Part shown: positions 7,867-16,685 of the stretch, piece after piece
Position numbering within the stretch: the stretch's first letter is position 1
Layout of the letters: each line of letters opens with the position of its first letter
Origin: Asaia bogorensis
GTDB taxonomy: Bacteria; Pseudomonadota; Alphaproteobacteria; Reyranellales; Reyranellaceae
DNA length: 44,537 nucleotides
NCBI GenBank assembly: GCA_945905835.1
Contig: CAMDQJ010000017.1
Coordinates: 1 to 44,537, forward strand
Direction: 5' to 3'
Notes under the pieces: model-generated
Seen by the model: only the letters and a program-made list of their open reading frames with translations
Databases searched by the model: none
What the model was told of the DNA's origin: nothing
Position numbers and translations under genes: made by a program

Positions 7867-9006
7867 TCACACCACGTTCAGCTCGCGGATAGGTCGGCCG
7901 GCGGAAATGCGTTCATAACCGAACGGCGACAGATCGAGCGTGCGATAGCTGCCATGCACGATCAGCTCGGCGACCGCACGGCCGACCGCCGGCGATTGCT
8001 GGATGCCGTGACCCGAGAAGCCATTGGCAAAGATCAGGTTTTCGAACTCCGGATGGCGCCCGACGATGCCGTTCTGGTCGAAGGTGTTGTACTCGTAATA
8101 GCCCGCCCAGGAATTCATCACCTTGGCCGCCTCGAAGGTCGGCACGCGCCCTGCAAGGACCGGCCAGACCATGTCGTCCCATTCCTGGTGCTGGACCTCG
8201 AGCGGCGGCTCGGGCGGATCGTTACCCTCGGCCGGCGTCGTGCCGCCGATGAAGAAGCGCCCCTCCGGCCGGAACCACACGCCAGATGGATCGATGGTGA
8301 GCGGCGTGAGGGCGGGCTTGTCGCGCGCGTCGAACACGAAGACCGAGCGGCGGCGCGGCTCCACGGGGAGCGCGATGCCGGCCAGCGCTGCGACCTGCCC
8401 CGCCCATGGGCCCGCCGCATTCACGATCGTGCGGGCCGCAAGCCTGCCACCCGCCTTCAACGTCACGCCGCAGCGGTCAAGGCCGACGACCTCGTCGGCT
8501 ATATAGGTCGCGCCCAACTCACGCGCCTTGCGGCGAAAACCCTGCATCAACGCCGGACCGTCGAACCAGCCCTCGTTGGCAGTGCCGAGCGAGGCGAGCG
8601 TGACGCCATCAACCGACAGCCACGGGAAGCGCGCCGTGAGCCCCGCCGGATCGAGCAGTTCGACCAAACAATTCTCGCCGCGCTGAATGGCGTTGTTGGC
8701 ACGCAGCACCGCCTCTCCCGCCTTTGAGGCTAGGAAGAGGTAGCCCGGCTCCTTCAACGCTAGATCGACACCCAGCAACTCGGGCGCACGTCGCAGGAAG
8801 CCAATGCCGAAGCGCGACAAGTGAATGTTCAAAGGTGTGGAGAATTGCTGGCGTATCGAGCTTGCGGACAGAGCAGACGAGGCCAGCGCATATGTAGGAT
8901 CGCGCTCGATCACGGTCACGCTGCGGGTAAAATTCAGATCGCCCTTGAGGTGATAGGCAATCGACGACCCCATGACGCCGCCGCCCACGATGACAACGTC
9001 CGTCAC
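7867..9006 (-). CDS. FAD-dependent oxidoreductase, DAO family (FOXRED1-like)
   Basis: A 379-residue flavoprotein of the D-amino-acid oxidase / glycine oxidase superfamily. The N-terminus VVIVGGGVMGSSIAYHL is the dinucleotide-binding fold, and SALSASSIRQQFSTPLNIHLS resembles FOXRED1-type proteins. VNAAGPWAG and the C-terminal NGFSGHGIQQSPAVGRAVAEL close the FAD site. It starts with GTG one base after the permease stop, so it belongs to the importer operon. The likely reaction is oxidation of a secondary or primary amine. FAD oxidases of this superfamily recur in AEP clusters (PbfC/PbfD types), but assignment to those is not possible by eye. Family certain, substrate not. Confidence 0.88.
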   Translation of the reverse strand: MTDVVIVGGGVMGSSIAYHLKGDLNFTRSVTVIERDPTYALASSALSASSIRQQFSTPLNIHLSRFGIGFLRRAPELLGVDLALKEPGYLFLASKAGEAVLRANNAIQRGENCLVELLDPAGLTARFPWLSVDGVTLASLGTANEGWFDGPALMQGFRRKARELGATYIADEVVGLDRCGVTLKAGGRLAARTIVNAAGPWAGQVAALAGIALPVEPRRRSVFVFDARDKPALTPLTIDPSGVWFRPEGRFFIGGTTPAEGNDPPEPPLEVQHQEWDDMVWPVLAGRVPTFEAAKVMNSWAGYYEYNTFDQNGIVGRHPEFENLIFANGFSGHGIQQSPAVGRAVAELIVHGSYRTLDLSPFGYERISAGRPIRELNVV

Positions 9007-9007
9007 T

Positions 9008-10714
9008 TCAACGGCGCCGCCACGCCTGCAGACGCCCGAACAGGAACCGGTCGACGACGATGTGCACCGCCTTGACCGTGGCCGAGGTCGCCACGATCAC
9101 CAGGCAGAGCGCCGCCGCCGCAGCCGTGGCCCCACTCTCCTCGATGTTTACCGCGGCCACCGAGGCGAGCTTGGTGTCGGGCGCGTAGAGGAAGATCACC
9201 GACGACACCGTCGTCATGGCGTTGACGAACATGTAGATCGCGATGTCGACGATCGAGGGCAGGCAGATCGGCGCGGTGACGCGCCCAAAGGTCTTCCACA
9301 CCGGCACTTTCAGCGAGGCCGAGACCGATTCGAACTCGGGATCGATCTGCTTCAGCGCCGTGGTCGAGGTCAGGTGGCCGACGGTGTAGTAGTGCGCCAC
9401 GGTATTGATCACCAGGATCGCCATGGTGGCGTAGAGGAAGTTGAGCGGATTGTTGGGCGCGTTGAAGAAGAAGATGTAGCCCAGCCCCAGCACCAGCCCC
9501 GGCACCGCCATCGGCAGGAAGGCGAGAAGCTGGATGGCGCCGCGCACGATGTAGAAGCCCTTGGTCTTTTCGTTGAGCCAGGCGCCGACGAACATGATGA
9601 TCGTGCCGATGATCGCCGCGCCCGCCGCCATCTGCAGCGAGTTGTAGTACGAGCCCCAGCCGTTTGAATCGAAATCGGCGAAGTCGTAATTGGCCAGCGT
9701 CAGGCTGAGATTGTACGGCCAATACTTGATCAGCGAGCCCCACATCGCCATGCCGAGGATCGTCAGGATCCACAGGCAGACGATCGTGCAGAAGATGATG
9801 AAGAAGGCGTCGCGGGCGAGCTTGGGCCGCGGGATCAGCGGCACGGCGCGCGCCGTGAGCAGCGCCACCTGCTTGCGCTGCACCAGCCGGTCGACGAAGA
9901 AGGCGAGCGCCGCCGGTGCCAGCAGCACCATGCCGACCACGGCGCCCATCGAGAAATTCTGCTGCCCGATCACCTGTTTGTAAACGTCGGTCGCCAGCAC
10001 GTTGAAGTTGCCGGCGATCACCTTAGCGATGCCGAAATCGGTCATCACCATCGTGAACACCACGAGCGCCGCACTGATCAGCCCGTACTTGGCGCCGGGC
10101 AGCGTCACCGTGAAGAAGACGCGGATCTTGGAGGCGCCCAGCGCATCGGCCGCCTCGTAGAGACGGGCGTCGGCGGTGGCCAGCGCCGTCACCAGAATCA
10201 TGGTGGCGTGCGGGAAGCAGTAGAAGACCTGGGCGATGACCATGCCGTCGAAGCCGTAGATCGAGCCGCCGCCCATCAGCGCCTTGAAGAATCCCTGGTT
10301 GCCGAACAGATAGACCAGCGCCAGGCCGGGCAGCAGCGAGGGCGCGAAGATCGGGATCAGCGCCACACCCTGGAACAGCCAGCGCATCGGCAGCACCGCC
10401 CGCGTCAGCGCGTAGGCGTAGAGGAAGGCGATCGGCACCACGATCAGCGTGCATACGGCCGAGACGTGCAGGCTGTTCAGCGCCGACTGGAAGAGCGCCG
10501 GCGTGGAGAAATACGAGACATAGTTGGCCAGCCCGACAAAATGCCCATCGCGGTCCTCGAAGCCCTTGGCGAGCAGCGCCCACAGCGGCAAGCCGAGGAT
10601 CACCAGCAGCCAGGCTGCCAGCAGCAGCAGGCCGGCGCGCATCAACAGGTCGTCGCGCGACAGGCCCATGCGATGGGCGCGGAGGACCGGCGCGCGAACG
10701 GCGGCGTCGCTCAC
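9008..10714 (-). CDS. phnU2: ABC transporter permease, two fused membrane domains (PhnU2-type)
   Basis: A 568-residue inner-membrane protein with two tandem permease domains of about six helices each, as in FbpB-type importers and the family annotated as the 2-aminoethylphosphonate permease PhnU2. The first coupling loop reads EAADALGASKIRVFFTVTLPG; the second, around PEFESVSASLKVPVWKTFGRVTAPICLPS, is its degenerate counterpart. The frame is open further upstream, but GTG at 10714 is chosen because a GAGGAC ribosome site lies just ahead and the membrane protein begins there, ten bases after the ATPase stop. It should pair with the ATPase and binding protein upstream. The symbol reflects family resemblance; AEP transport is not proven. 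Confidence 0.82.
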   Translation of the reverse strand: MSDAAVRAPVLRAHRMGLSRDDLLMRAGLLLLAAWLLVILGLPLWALLAKGFEDRDGHFVGLANYVSYFSTPALFQSALNSLHVSAVCTLIVVPIAFLYAYALTRAVLPMRWLFQGVALIPIFAPSLLPGLALVYLFGNQGFFKALMGGGSIYGFDGMVIAQVFYCFPHATMILVTALATADARLYEAADALGASKIRVFFTVTLPGAKYGLISAALVVFTMVMTDFGIAKVIAGNFNVLATDVYKQVIGQQNFSMGAVVGMVLLAPAALAFFVDRLVQRKQVALLTARAVPLIPRPKLARDAFFIIFCTIVCLWILTILGMAMWGSLIKYWPYNLSLTLANYDFADFDSNGWGSYYNSLQMAAGAAIIGTIIMFVGAWLNEKTKGFYIVRGAIQLLAFLPMAVPGLVLGLGYIFFFNAPNNPLNFLYATMAILVINTVAHYYTVGHLTSTTALKQIDPEFESVSASLKVPVWKTFGRVTAPICLPSIVDIAIYMFVNAMTTVSSVIFLYAPDTKLASVAAVNIEESGATAAAAALCLVIVATSATVKAVHIVVDRFLFGRLQAWRRR

Positions 10715-10724
10715 CTGTTCGTCC

Positions 10725-11795
10725 TCACGCCGCAAAAATCTGCAGGCGGTCGGGCGGCAACGCCACGTCGAGGCGGCCACCCTGCACGACGCCAAGGTCG
10801 CGGATGAGGTTGCTCGAGAAGTCGGCGACCAGCGCCACGTCGGGCGCGTTCACCGCCTTGAGCGAGGCGCGGCAGAAGGAGCCCACGAAATCGAGCTTGG
10901 CGACCTCGATCGACAGACGATTGGCAATGTCGGCCGGCAGGTCGCGCACCCGCACGTCCTCCGGCCGGATGCAAAGTCGCACCGCGGTGCCCAGCGCCAG
11001 GCCGGGCTGGGGCGGACAGGCGAAGGCAAGCACGCCCACCTTCACGCGGTCGGCGGCTTCGAGCCGGCCGTCCAGGAAATTCATGGTGCCGACGAAGTCG
11101 GCGACGAAGGCCGAGGCCGGGCGACGGTAGATCTCCTGCGGCGTGCCGACCTGGTCGATCACGCCCTGGTTCATGACCACGATGCGGTCGCCCATGGTGA
11201 GCGCCTCCTCCTGGTCGTGCGTCACCATGATGGTGGTGACGCCCAGCCGCCGCTGCAGCGCCTTGATCTCGTGGCGCAGCCGCAGCCGCACGCGCGCGTC
11301 GAGCGCCGACAGCGGCTCGTCGAGCAGCAGCAGGCCCGGCGACGTCGCCAGCGCGCGGGCGAGCGCCACACGCTGCTGCTGGCCGCCGGAAAGCTGTGCG
11401 GGATATTTCTTCGTGGAGTCCGGCAGGCCGACCAGCGCCAGAAGCTCGGTGACCCGCCTGGCGATCTCGGCCCTGGCATCGCGCCGGCTGACCAGCCCGT
11501 AACCCACGTTCTCAGCCACCGTCAGGTTGGGGAAGAGCGCGTAGGACTGGAAGACGATGCCGAAATCGCGCTTGGCCGGCGGCAGGCTGGACACGTCCTT
11601 GCCGGACTGGCGGATGGTGCCCGAACTTTGCGGGTCGAGGCCGCCGATGGCGCGCAGCAAGGTGGTCTTGCCACAGCCCGAGGGCCCGAGGAAACAGACG
11701 AACTCGCCCTCCTCGACGTCGAGAGAGACATCGTGGAGGGCGGTGAAGTCGCCGAAGCGTTTGGTAAGGTTACGAACCTCGAGGTAGTGAGCCAT
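10725..11795 (-). CDS. phnT2: ABC transporter ATP-binding protein (PhnT2-type)
   Basis: A 356-residue importer ATPase with Walker A GPSGCGKTT (37-45), signature LSGGQQQR, Walker B LLLLDEPLSALD, the switch histidine in VTHDQEEAL, and a C-terminal TOBE-type regulatory domain from about 240 (LCIRPEDVRV). Its size and domain order match PotA/FbpC/PhnT2 proteins. It is flanked by its binding protein (18-nt gap) and permease (10-nt gap), which makes a complete importer operon. The AEP-type assignment rests mostly on the binding protein. Confidence 0.88.
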   Translation of the reverse strand: MAHYLEVRNLTKRFGDFTALHDVSLDVEEGEFVCFLGPSGCGKTTLLRAIGGLDPQSSGTIRQSGKDVSSLPPAKRDFGIVFQSYALFPNLTVAENVGYGLVSRRDARAEIARRVTELLALVGLPDSTKKYPAQLSGGQQQRVALARALATSPGLLLLDEPLSALDARVRLRLRHEIKALQRRLGVTTIMVTHDQEEALTMGDRIVVMNQGVIDQVGTPQEIYRRPASAFVADFVGTMNFLDGRLEAADRVKVGVLAFACPPQPGLALGTAVRLCIRPEDVRVRDLPADIANRLSIEVAKLDFVGSFCRASLKAVNAPDVALVADFSSNLIRDLGVVQGGRLDVALPPDRLQIFAA

Positions 11796-11813
11796 GCGGC
11801 CCGCGAGAGGCCG

Positions 11814-12860
11814 CTACTTGGCCTTCGGCGCCGACTTGCCGTCGTAGCGCTTGGTCCATTCGGCGAGGATGCGGTCGCGGTTCTTGGCCATCCACTCGAC
11901 ATCCATCTTGGCCATCGCCTTCTCGCCGTCGGGCGGATAGTTGGCCGGCATCGACTTGACCTCGGGATGGGCGACGATGGCGTAGTACTTGCCGTAGAGT
12001 TCGTTGGCCTTCTTGGTTACCGACCAGTCGAGCAGCTTCTTGGCCGCATCGATGTTCTTGGTGCCCTTCATGATGGCCGTCGCTTCCATTTCCCAGCCGA
12101 GGCCCTCCTTGGGCACGATCAGGTCGATCGGCGCGCCCTTGGTCTTCTCGGTGGCGCCGCGCATGTCGAAGCCGATGCCGATCAGGCGCTCGCCCTTGGC
12201 CGCCTGCACGCAGGGCGCCGAACCCGAGTGGAGATACTGCGACACGTTCTGGTGCAGCGCGTCCATGTACTTCCAGCCTGCCTCCTCGCCCATGACGGTG
12301 AGCCAGCCGGCGATAGTGAGATAGCCGGTGCCCGACGAGGCCGGGTTCGGCATCACGATCGAATCCTTGTAGTCGGGCTTGGTCAGGTCGGCCCAGCTCG
12401 TGGGCGCGGGCTTGTTGCCCTTCTTGGCTTCGACGGTGTTGAAGCACACGACGGCGAGGAAGGCGTCCATGCCGACCCAGGTGTCGGGCGTCTTGCCGCT
12501 CCTGAACATCGGCTTGAGCGCCGCGGCGCCGGCCGGCGTATAGGCCTCGACCAGACCCATGCTGGCGAAGGCGCCGACGCTCGATGCGGCGAGGCCCCAG
12601 ATCACGTCGGCGCGGGGATTGTCCTTCTCGGCGATGACGCGCGCGGTCATGACGCCGGTCGAGTCGCGCACCCAGGCGATCTCGATGGTGGGGTTGTCGG
12701 CCTCGAAGGCCTTCTTGAAGGGATCGAGCTGCTCGTTCTCGATCGCGGTGTAGACCGTGAGCTTGGTCTTTTGCGCGAACGCCGCGCTGCTGAAGCCGAT
12801 CGCGGCCAGTGCCGCCAGACCCGCAACCGCCGCGCGCTTGGTCGTGAAATTCATCGTCAT
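11814..12860 (-). CDS. phnS2: ABC transporter substrate-binding protein (PhnS2-type, 2-aminoethylphosphonate family)
   Basis: A 348-residue periplasmic binding protein. The signal peptide runs to about residue 29 (AAFA, then QK). The mature part begins KLTVYTAIENEQL and contains RADVIWGLAASS, SWADLTKPDYK, SSGTGYL, LHSGSAPC and the C-terminal AEWTKRYDGK, which strongly resemble the family annotated PhnS2 (putative AEP-binding). The start at 12860 has GGGGAG seven bases upstream. It is first in an operon that continues with ATPase, permease, FAD oxidoreductase, aminotransferase and ureohydrolase. A clear paralogue lies at 28199-29209. The family call is good; the ligand could be AEP, an N-methyl derivative or another small amine. 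Confidence 0.85.
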   Translation of the reverse strand: MTMNFTTKRAAVAGLAALAAIGFSSAAFAQKTKLTVYTAIENEQLDPFKKAFEADNPTIEIAWVRDSTGVMTARVIAEKDNPRADVIWGLAASSVGAFASMGLVEAYTPAGAAALKPMFRSGKTPDTWVGMDAFLAVVCFNTVEAKKGNKPAPTSWADLTKPDYKDSIVMPNPASSGTGYLTIAGWLTVMGEEAGWKYMDALHQNVSQYLHSGSAPCVQAAKGERLIGIGFDMRGATEKTKGAPIDLIVPKEGLGWEMEATAIMKGTKNIDAAKKLLDWSVTKKANELYGKYYAIVAHPEVKSMPANYPPDGEKAMAKMDVEWMAKNRDRILAEWTKRYDGKSAPKAK

Positions 12861-12872
12861 TGTCAGTCTCCC

Positions 12873-12884
12873 CTTCGGCCGAAG
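12873..12884. promoter_or_regulatory. Perfect 12-bp palindrome CTTCGGCCGAAG beside the phnS2 ribosome site
   Basis: This self-complementary 12-mer touches the GGGGAG Shine-Dalgarno sequence of the binding-protein gene in the divergent promoter region. It could be an operator or form a short hairpin in the leader that hides the ribosome site. No second copy was noticed. Confidence 0.35.
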
Positions 12885-12903
12885 CCGCAGTCTCCGCTAC
12901 ACG

Positions 12904-12929
12904 CGCCGTATGATGTTCTCATTACGGCG
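12904..12929. promoter_or_regulatory. Inverted repeat between divergent importer and Rieske operons (candidate operator)
   Basis: CGCCGTA (12904-12910) and TACGGCG (12923-12929) are exact 7-bp arms with a 12-nt spacer. ATGA and TCAT next to the arms lengthen the symmetry with one bulge. The site lies midway in the 163-bp gap between phnS2 (minus) and the Rieske gene (plus), where one regulator could control both. The MarR-family gene at 16677-17138 is the closest candidate binder. Spacing and symmetry are seen; the function is inferred. Confidence 0.45.
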
Positions 12930-13023
12930 TTCATCCCCAGATCGCGTCTATTCACAAAACCTTAACATGGGCCTGCCACCGGGCAAGGGCTGCATGCTAC
13001 GTTGGTCGTAGAAGGAGACGACA

Positions 13024-14265
13024 ATGGACGGCACGGCGCTTCAGGCCCGTCACCCGATACAGCCGGAAATCTCCCGGCTGGTTGCCGAGCACAAGCCAGG
13101 CGGGCCGCTGGAACGCGATTTTTACGTCGCACCGACGGTTTTCGACGCCGATCTGGCACGGATTTTTCACCGCCATTGGCTGTTCGCGGGCTACGCCTTC
13201 CAGGTGCCCAAACCGGGCGATTTCTTCACTTATCGGATCGGCACCGAGTCGATCGTCGTCCTGCGCGACCGCGGCGGCGAGATCCGTGCCTTCCACAATG
13301 TCTGCCGCCACCGCGGCTCGCAGATCTGCAAGACCGAGAGCGGCAATGCCCATCGCCTGGTCTGCCCCTATCACCGCTGGACCTACGAACTCGACGGCTC
13401 TCTGGTGCTCGATACGCGCCGAGAGTTCGGCGTCGACAAGGAGGGCCTGTCGCTGCGGCCGGTGTCGATCGTGAACGCAGGCGGCCTGCTGTTCATCTCC
13501 TTCAGCGCCGAGCCGCCAGATTTCTCAGACGCGCTGGCCACCATCAGCCGCAAGATGAAGCCGCACGCGATCGAGCGCGCCAAGATCGCCCATCAGATCG
13601 ACTATGTGGTGAAGGCCAACTGGAAGATCGTGTTCGAGAATAATCGCGAGTGCTACCACTGCCCGCCCAACCACAAGGAATACAACACCGCCGCCTATGA
13701 CGTGCAGCGCGACGCCGCGATGCTCGATCCCACGCTGCAGCCGGGCATGGACGCCATCGTGGCGCGCGCCAATGCGCGCTTCCGTTCGCTGGGGCTCGAC
13801 GAGGGCGATGCCATGTCGACCATGACGGGCAACGCATTTCGCTGCCATCGCACGCCGGTGATGGAAGGCTTCGTCACCCAGAGCATGGACGGCAAGCCGC
13901 TGTCCTGCCTGATGGGCGACATCAAGGAGTGGGACTCCGGCACGCTGCGCACGACAGTGTTCCCCAACTTCTGGCAGCATACCAATTGCGACTATGCCGC
14001 CGCCGCGCGACTGACGCCGCTCGGTCCCAACGAGACCCACGTCCGTGGCTACTGGCTGGTCGACGCCAAGGCGGTCGAAGGCAAGGACTACACGCTCGAG
14101 CGCCTGCTGCCGATCTGGGACATCACCAACCGGCAGGACTGGACGATCTGCGAAGCCCAGCAGCTCGGCGTCAGTTCGCGGGCCTACGTGCCCGGTCCCT
14201 TCTCCAAGGTGCGTGAACGAAACGTCGCGCTCTTCCTCGACTGGTACCTCGGGGAACTGCGCTAG
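13024..14265 (+). CDS. Rieske non-haem iron oxygenase alpha subunit (quaternary-amine type)
   Basis: A 413-residue oxygenase. The Rieske [2Fe-2S] site is C94-x-H96 (CRHRG) and C114-xx-H117 (CPYHRW). The mononuclear iron site includes H212 and H217 in ENNRECYHCPPNH. The residue before CYH is Glu209; carnitine oxygenase CntA and its relatives use Glu at this bridging position where most ring dioxygenases have Asp. With the adjacent dimethylglycine-dehydrogenase-like gene, this points to oxidative N-demethylation of a betaine-like substrate, releasing formaldehyde, and not to aromatic ring attack. An AAGGAG site precedes ATG 13024. No reductase gene is in the window, so electrons must come from elsewhere. 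The substrate is inferred only. Confidence 0.88.
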   Translation: MDGTALQARHPIQPEISRLVAEHKPGGPLERDFYVAPTVFDADLARIFHRHWLFAGYAFQVPKPGDFFTYRIGTESIVVLRDRGGEIRAFHNVCRHRGSQICKTESGNAHRLVCPYHRWTYELDGSLVLDTRREFGVDKEGLSLRPVSIVNAGGLLFISFSAEPPDFSDALATISRKMKPHAIERAKIAHQIDYVVKANWKIVFENNRECYHCPPNHKEYNTAAYDVQRDAAMLDPTLQPGMDAIVARANARFRSLGLDEGDAMSTMTGNAFRCHRTPVMEGFVTQSMDGKPLSCLMGDIKEWDSGTLRTTVFPNFWQHTNCDYAAAARLTPLGPNETHVRGYWLVDAKAVEGKDYTLERLLPIWDITNRQDWTICEAQQLGVSSRAYVPGPFSKVRERNVALFLDWYLGELR

Positions 14266-16685
14266 TGGCGCTGCCCTCTCAGGCGCGGATCGTCGTAATC
14301 GGCGGCGGCGCGGTCGGCTGCTCCATTGCCTATCATCTCGCCAAGATGGGCCAGCGCGACGTCGTCGTGCTGGAAAAGAGCGGCCTGACGCACGGCTCGA
14401 CTTGGCATGCCGCCGGACTCGTCGGCCAGCTGCGCAGCAAGCGCAACCTCACGCGCCTGATGCAGTACAGCGCCCAGCTCTACGGACGCCTCGAGGCCGA
14501 GACCGGCCAGGCGACGGAATGGAAACCGGTCGGCAGTCTGCGCCTTGCATCGAGCGAGGAGCGCTGGAGCGAGCTCAAGCGCATGGCGACGACGGCGCGC
14601 AGCTTCGATTTCGAGCTGCATACGCTGTCGCCCAAGGAAGCGCAGGAAAAATTCCCGCTGATCACGCTCGACGGCATCGTCGGCGCGGTCTTCGTGCCCA
14701 ACGACGGCTCGGTCGAGCCCTCCAGCCTCACCATGGCCTATGCCAAGGGCGCGCGCGCCGGTGGCGTGCGCATCGTCGAGGGCGTCCTGGTCACTGGCTT
14801 CGAGTTCGACGGCCGGCGCGTCAAGCGCGTGCTCACCGACCAGGGCAGCATCGACTGTGAGATCGTGGTCAATGCCGCCGGCATCTGGGCACGCGACGTG
14901 GCCAAGATGGCGGGCGTCAGCGTCCCGGCCGGCGCGGTCGAGCATCAGTACATCATCACCGAGAAAAGCGACGCCATCCCCAAGGGCCTGCCGACGCTGC
15001 GCGATCCCGACAAGATTTTTTACCTCAAGCCGGAGCCGGGCGCGCTCGCCATCGGCGGCTGGGAACAGGGCACGCCGACCTTCGGCGCCAACGGCGTGCC
15101 GTTCAGCTTCGGCCGCGAGCTCTTCCAGGCCAATCAGGACCGGCTGGAAGCCTTCCTGCTGCCGGCCGCGGAACGCCTGCCGATCCTGAACGAGATCGGC
15201 ATCCGCACGGTGATCAACGGCGCCATCCCGATCTCGCCCGATGGCGAACCCATCATGGGTCTGGCGCCGGAGCGCGATAATTTCTACCTCGCCTGCGCCT
15301 TCACCTCGGGCATCGCGGCCTCCGGCGGCGCCGGCAAGGCGATGGCGGAGTGGATCGTCGAGGGCGAGCCCGGCCTCGACCTCTGGGCCTTCGACGTGCG
15401 CCGCTTCGGCAGCCATCACATGAGCGCCAAGTATTTGGCCGAGCGCAGCGTCGACAGCTACTGGCGCTACTACCAGATCCATTATCCGATCGAGGAGCTG
15501 TCGAGCGCGCGCGGCGGGCGGCGTTCACCGCTCTATTCGATGCTAGCGGCCAGGAACGCCGTGTTCGGCTCGCGCTTCGGCTGGGAGCGGCCAAACTGGT
15601 TCGCGCCGGCGGGAACCGAGGCGGTCGACAGGCCGTCGTTCGAATCGCGGCCCAACTGGTTCGGGCCGGTCGCGGGCGAATGCCGCGCCGCACGCGAGCG
15701 CGCCGTACTGATCGACCAGAGCTCCTTCTCCAAGTACGAGATTTCCGGCCCTAGCGCCTTCGCCGCCCTGCAGCGCCTTGCGGCCAACGATCTCGACAAG
15801 CCGGCGGGCTCGCTGGTCTACAGCCAGCTCTGCAACGAACGCGGCGGCGTCGAGGCCGACCTCACCTTCGCCCGCCTCGACGAAAACCGCTTCTACATGG
15901 TGACCGGCAGCGCCTTCGGCGTGCGCGACATGGGCTGGATCAGGAAGCACCTGCCGGCCGACGGCTCGGTCACGGTGCAGGAGGTGACCTCGGCGCGCGC
16001 CACGATCAATCTTGCCGGGCCCCTCGCCCGCAAGATTTTGGCGAAGGTGACCGATGGCGATGTGAGCAACACGGCCTTCCCCTATATGAGTGCGCGGGAG
16101 CTGCGCATCGGCTACGCTCCGGTGTTGGCGATGCGTGTCACCTACCTCGGCGAGCTCGGCTGGGAGCTGCACCTGCCGACCGAGTACGCGGCGCACGTCT
16201 ATGAACTGCTGCAGGCGGCCGGCCGCGAATTCGAGATCGCCGATGCGGGCTACCGCGCCATCGATTCGCTGCGGCTGGAGAAGCGCTACCTCTACTGGGG
16301 CTCCGACATCACGCCCGACTACACGCCCTACGAGGCCGGGCTGGGCTTTGCCGTGTCGCTCAGGAAGAAATCCGACTTCATCGGGCGTGCCGCGCTCGAA
16401 AAGGCCAAGGCCGCCGGCCCGAAGCGCAAGCTGATCACGCTCACAGTCGACGCGCCGGTGCAGCTCTACGGTGGCGAGGCGATCCGGCGCGACGGCAAGG
16501 TGCTGGGTGTCACGTCGAGCGCCGGCTGGGGTCACACGATCGGCAAGGCCATCGCCTTCGGCTATGTCGCCGCCGAGGACGCCGGCCACGCCGACTACGA
16601 GATCGAGGCTTTTACCCGCCAGCACGCCGCCCGCCGCATCGACGGCTCGGCGGTCGATCCGCAGCGTACGAAGATATTAGCGTAG
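14265..16685 (+). CDS. GcvT-family FAD-dependent dehydrogenase (dimethylglycine/sarcosine dehydrogenase type)
   Basis: An 806-residue two-part enzyme. Residues 8-370 form the FAD domain (VVIGGGAVGCSIAYHL). STWHAAGLVGQLRS includes His48 at the position that carries covalent FAD in mammalian dimethylglycine dehydrogenase. A linker domain follows, then a GcvT-like folate domain from about 430 to the end (LGELGWELHLP). Such enzymes oxidise N-methyl groups and pass the one-carbon unit to tetrahydrofolate. The GTG start shares its first base with the Rieske stop (TAGTG), so translation is coupled. The 3' end overlaps the convergent marR gene by nine bases. A paralogue is at 29221-31680. The exact N-methyl substrate is unknown. 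Confidence 0.88.
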   Translation: MALPSQARIVVIGGGAVGCSIAYHLAKMGQRDVVVLEKSGLTHGSTWHAAGLVGQLRSKRNLTRLMQYSAQLYGRLEAETGQATEWKPVGSLRLASSEERWSELKRMATTARSFDFELHTLSPKEAQEKFPLITLDGIVGAVFVPNDGSVEPSSLTMAYAKGARAGGVRIVEGVLVTGFEFDGRRVKRVLTDQGSIDCEIVVNAAGIWARDVAKMAGVSVPAGAVEHQYIITEKSDAIPKGLPTLRDPDKIFYLKPEPGALAIGGWEQGTPTFGANGVPFSFGRELFQANQDRLEAFLLPAAERLPILNEIGIRTVINGAIPISPDGEPIMGLAPERDNFYLACAFTSGIAASGGAGKAMAEWIVEGEPGLDLWAFDVRRFGSHHMSAKYLAERSVDSYWRYYQIHYPIEELSSARGGRRSPLYSMLAARNAVFGSRFGWERPNWFAPAGTEAVDRPSFESRPNWFGPVAGECRAARERAVLIDQSSFSKYEISGPSAFAALQRLAANDLDKPAGSLVYSQLCNERGGVEADLTFARLDENRFYMVTGSAFGVRDMGWIRKHLPADGSVTVQEVTSARATINLAGPLARKILAKVTDGDVSNTAFPYMSARELRIGYAPVLAMRVTYLGELGWELHLPTEYAAHVYELLQAAGREFEIADAGYRAIDSLRLEKRYLYWGSDITPDYTPYEAGLGFAVSLRKKSDFIGRAALEKAKAAGPKRKLITLTVDAPVQLYGGEAIRRDGKVLGVTSSAGWGHTIGKAIAFGYVAAEDAGHADYEIEAFTRQHAARRIDGSAVDPQRTKILA

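Noticed and set aside
10524-12965. Very long plus-strand open frame opposite the importer genes
   Set aside because: Its product is Arg/Gly/His-rich without any domain, while the minus strand gives a perfect ABC ATPase, binding protein and permease. It is a high-GC shadow; the same holds for the long frames at 40481-42541 plus, 24206-25819 minus, 3029-4369 plus and 14262-15482 minus.
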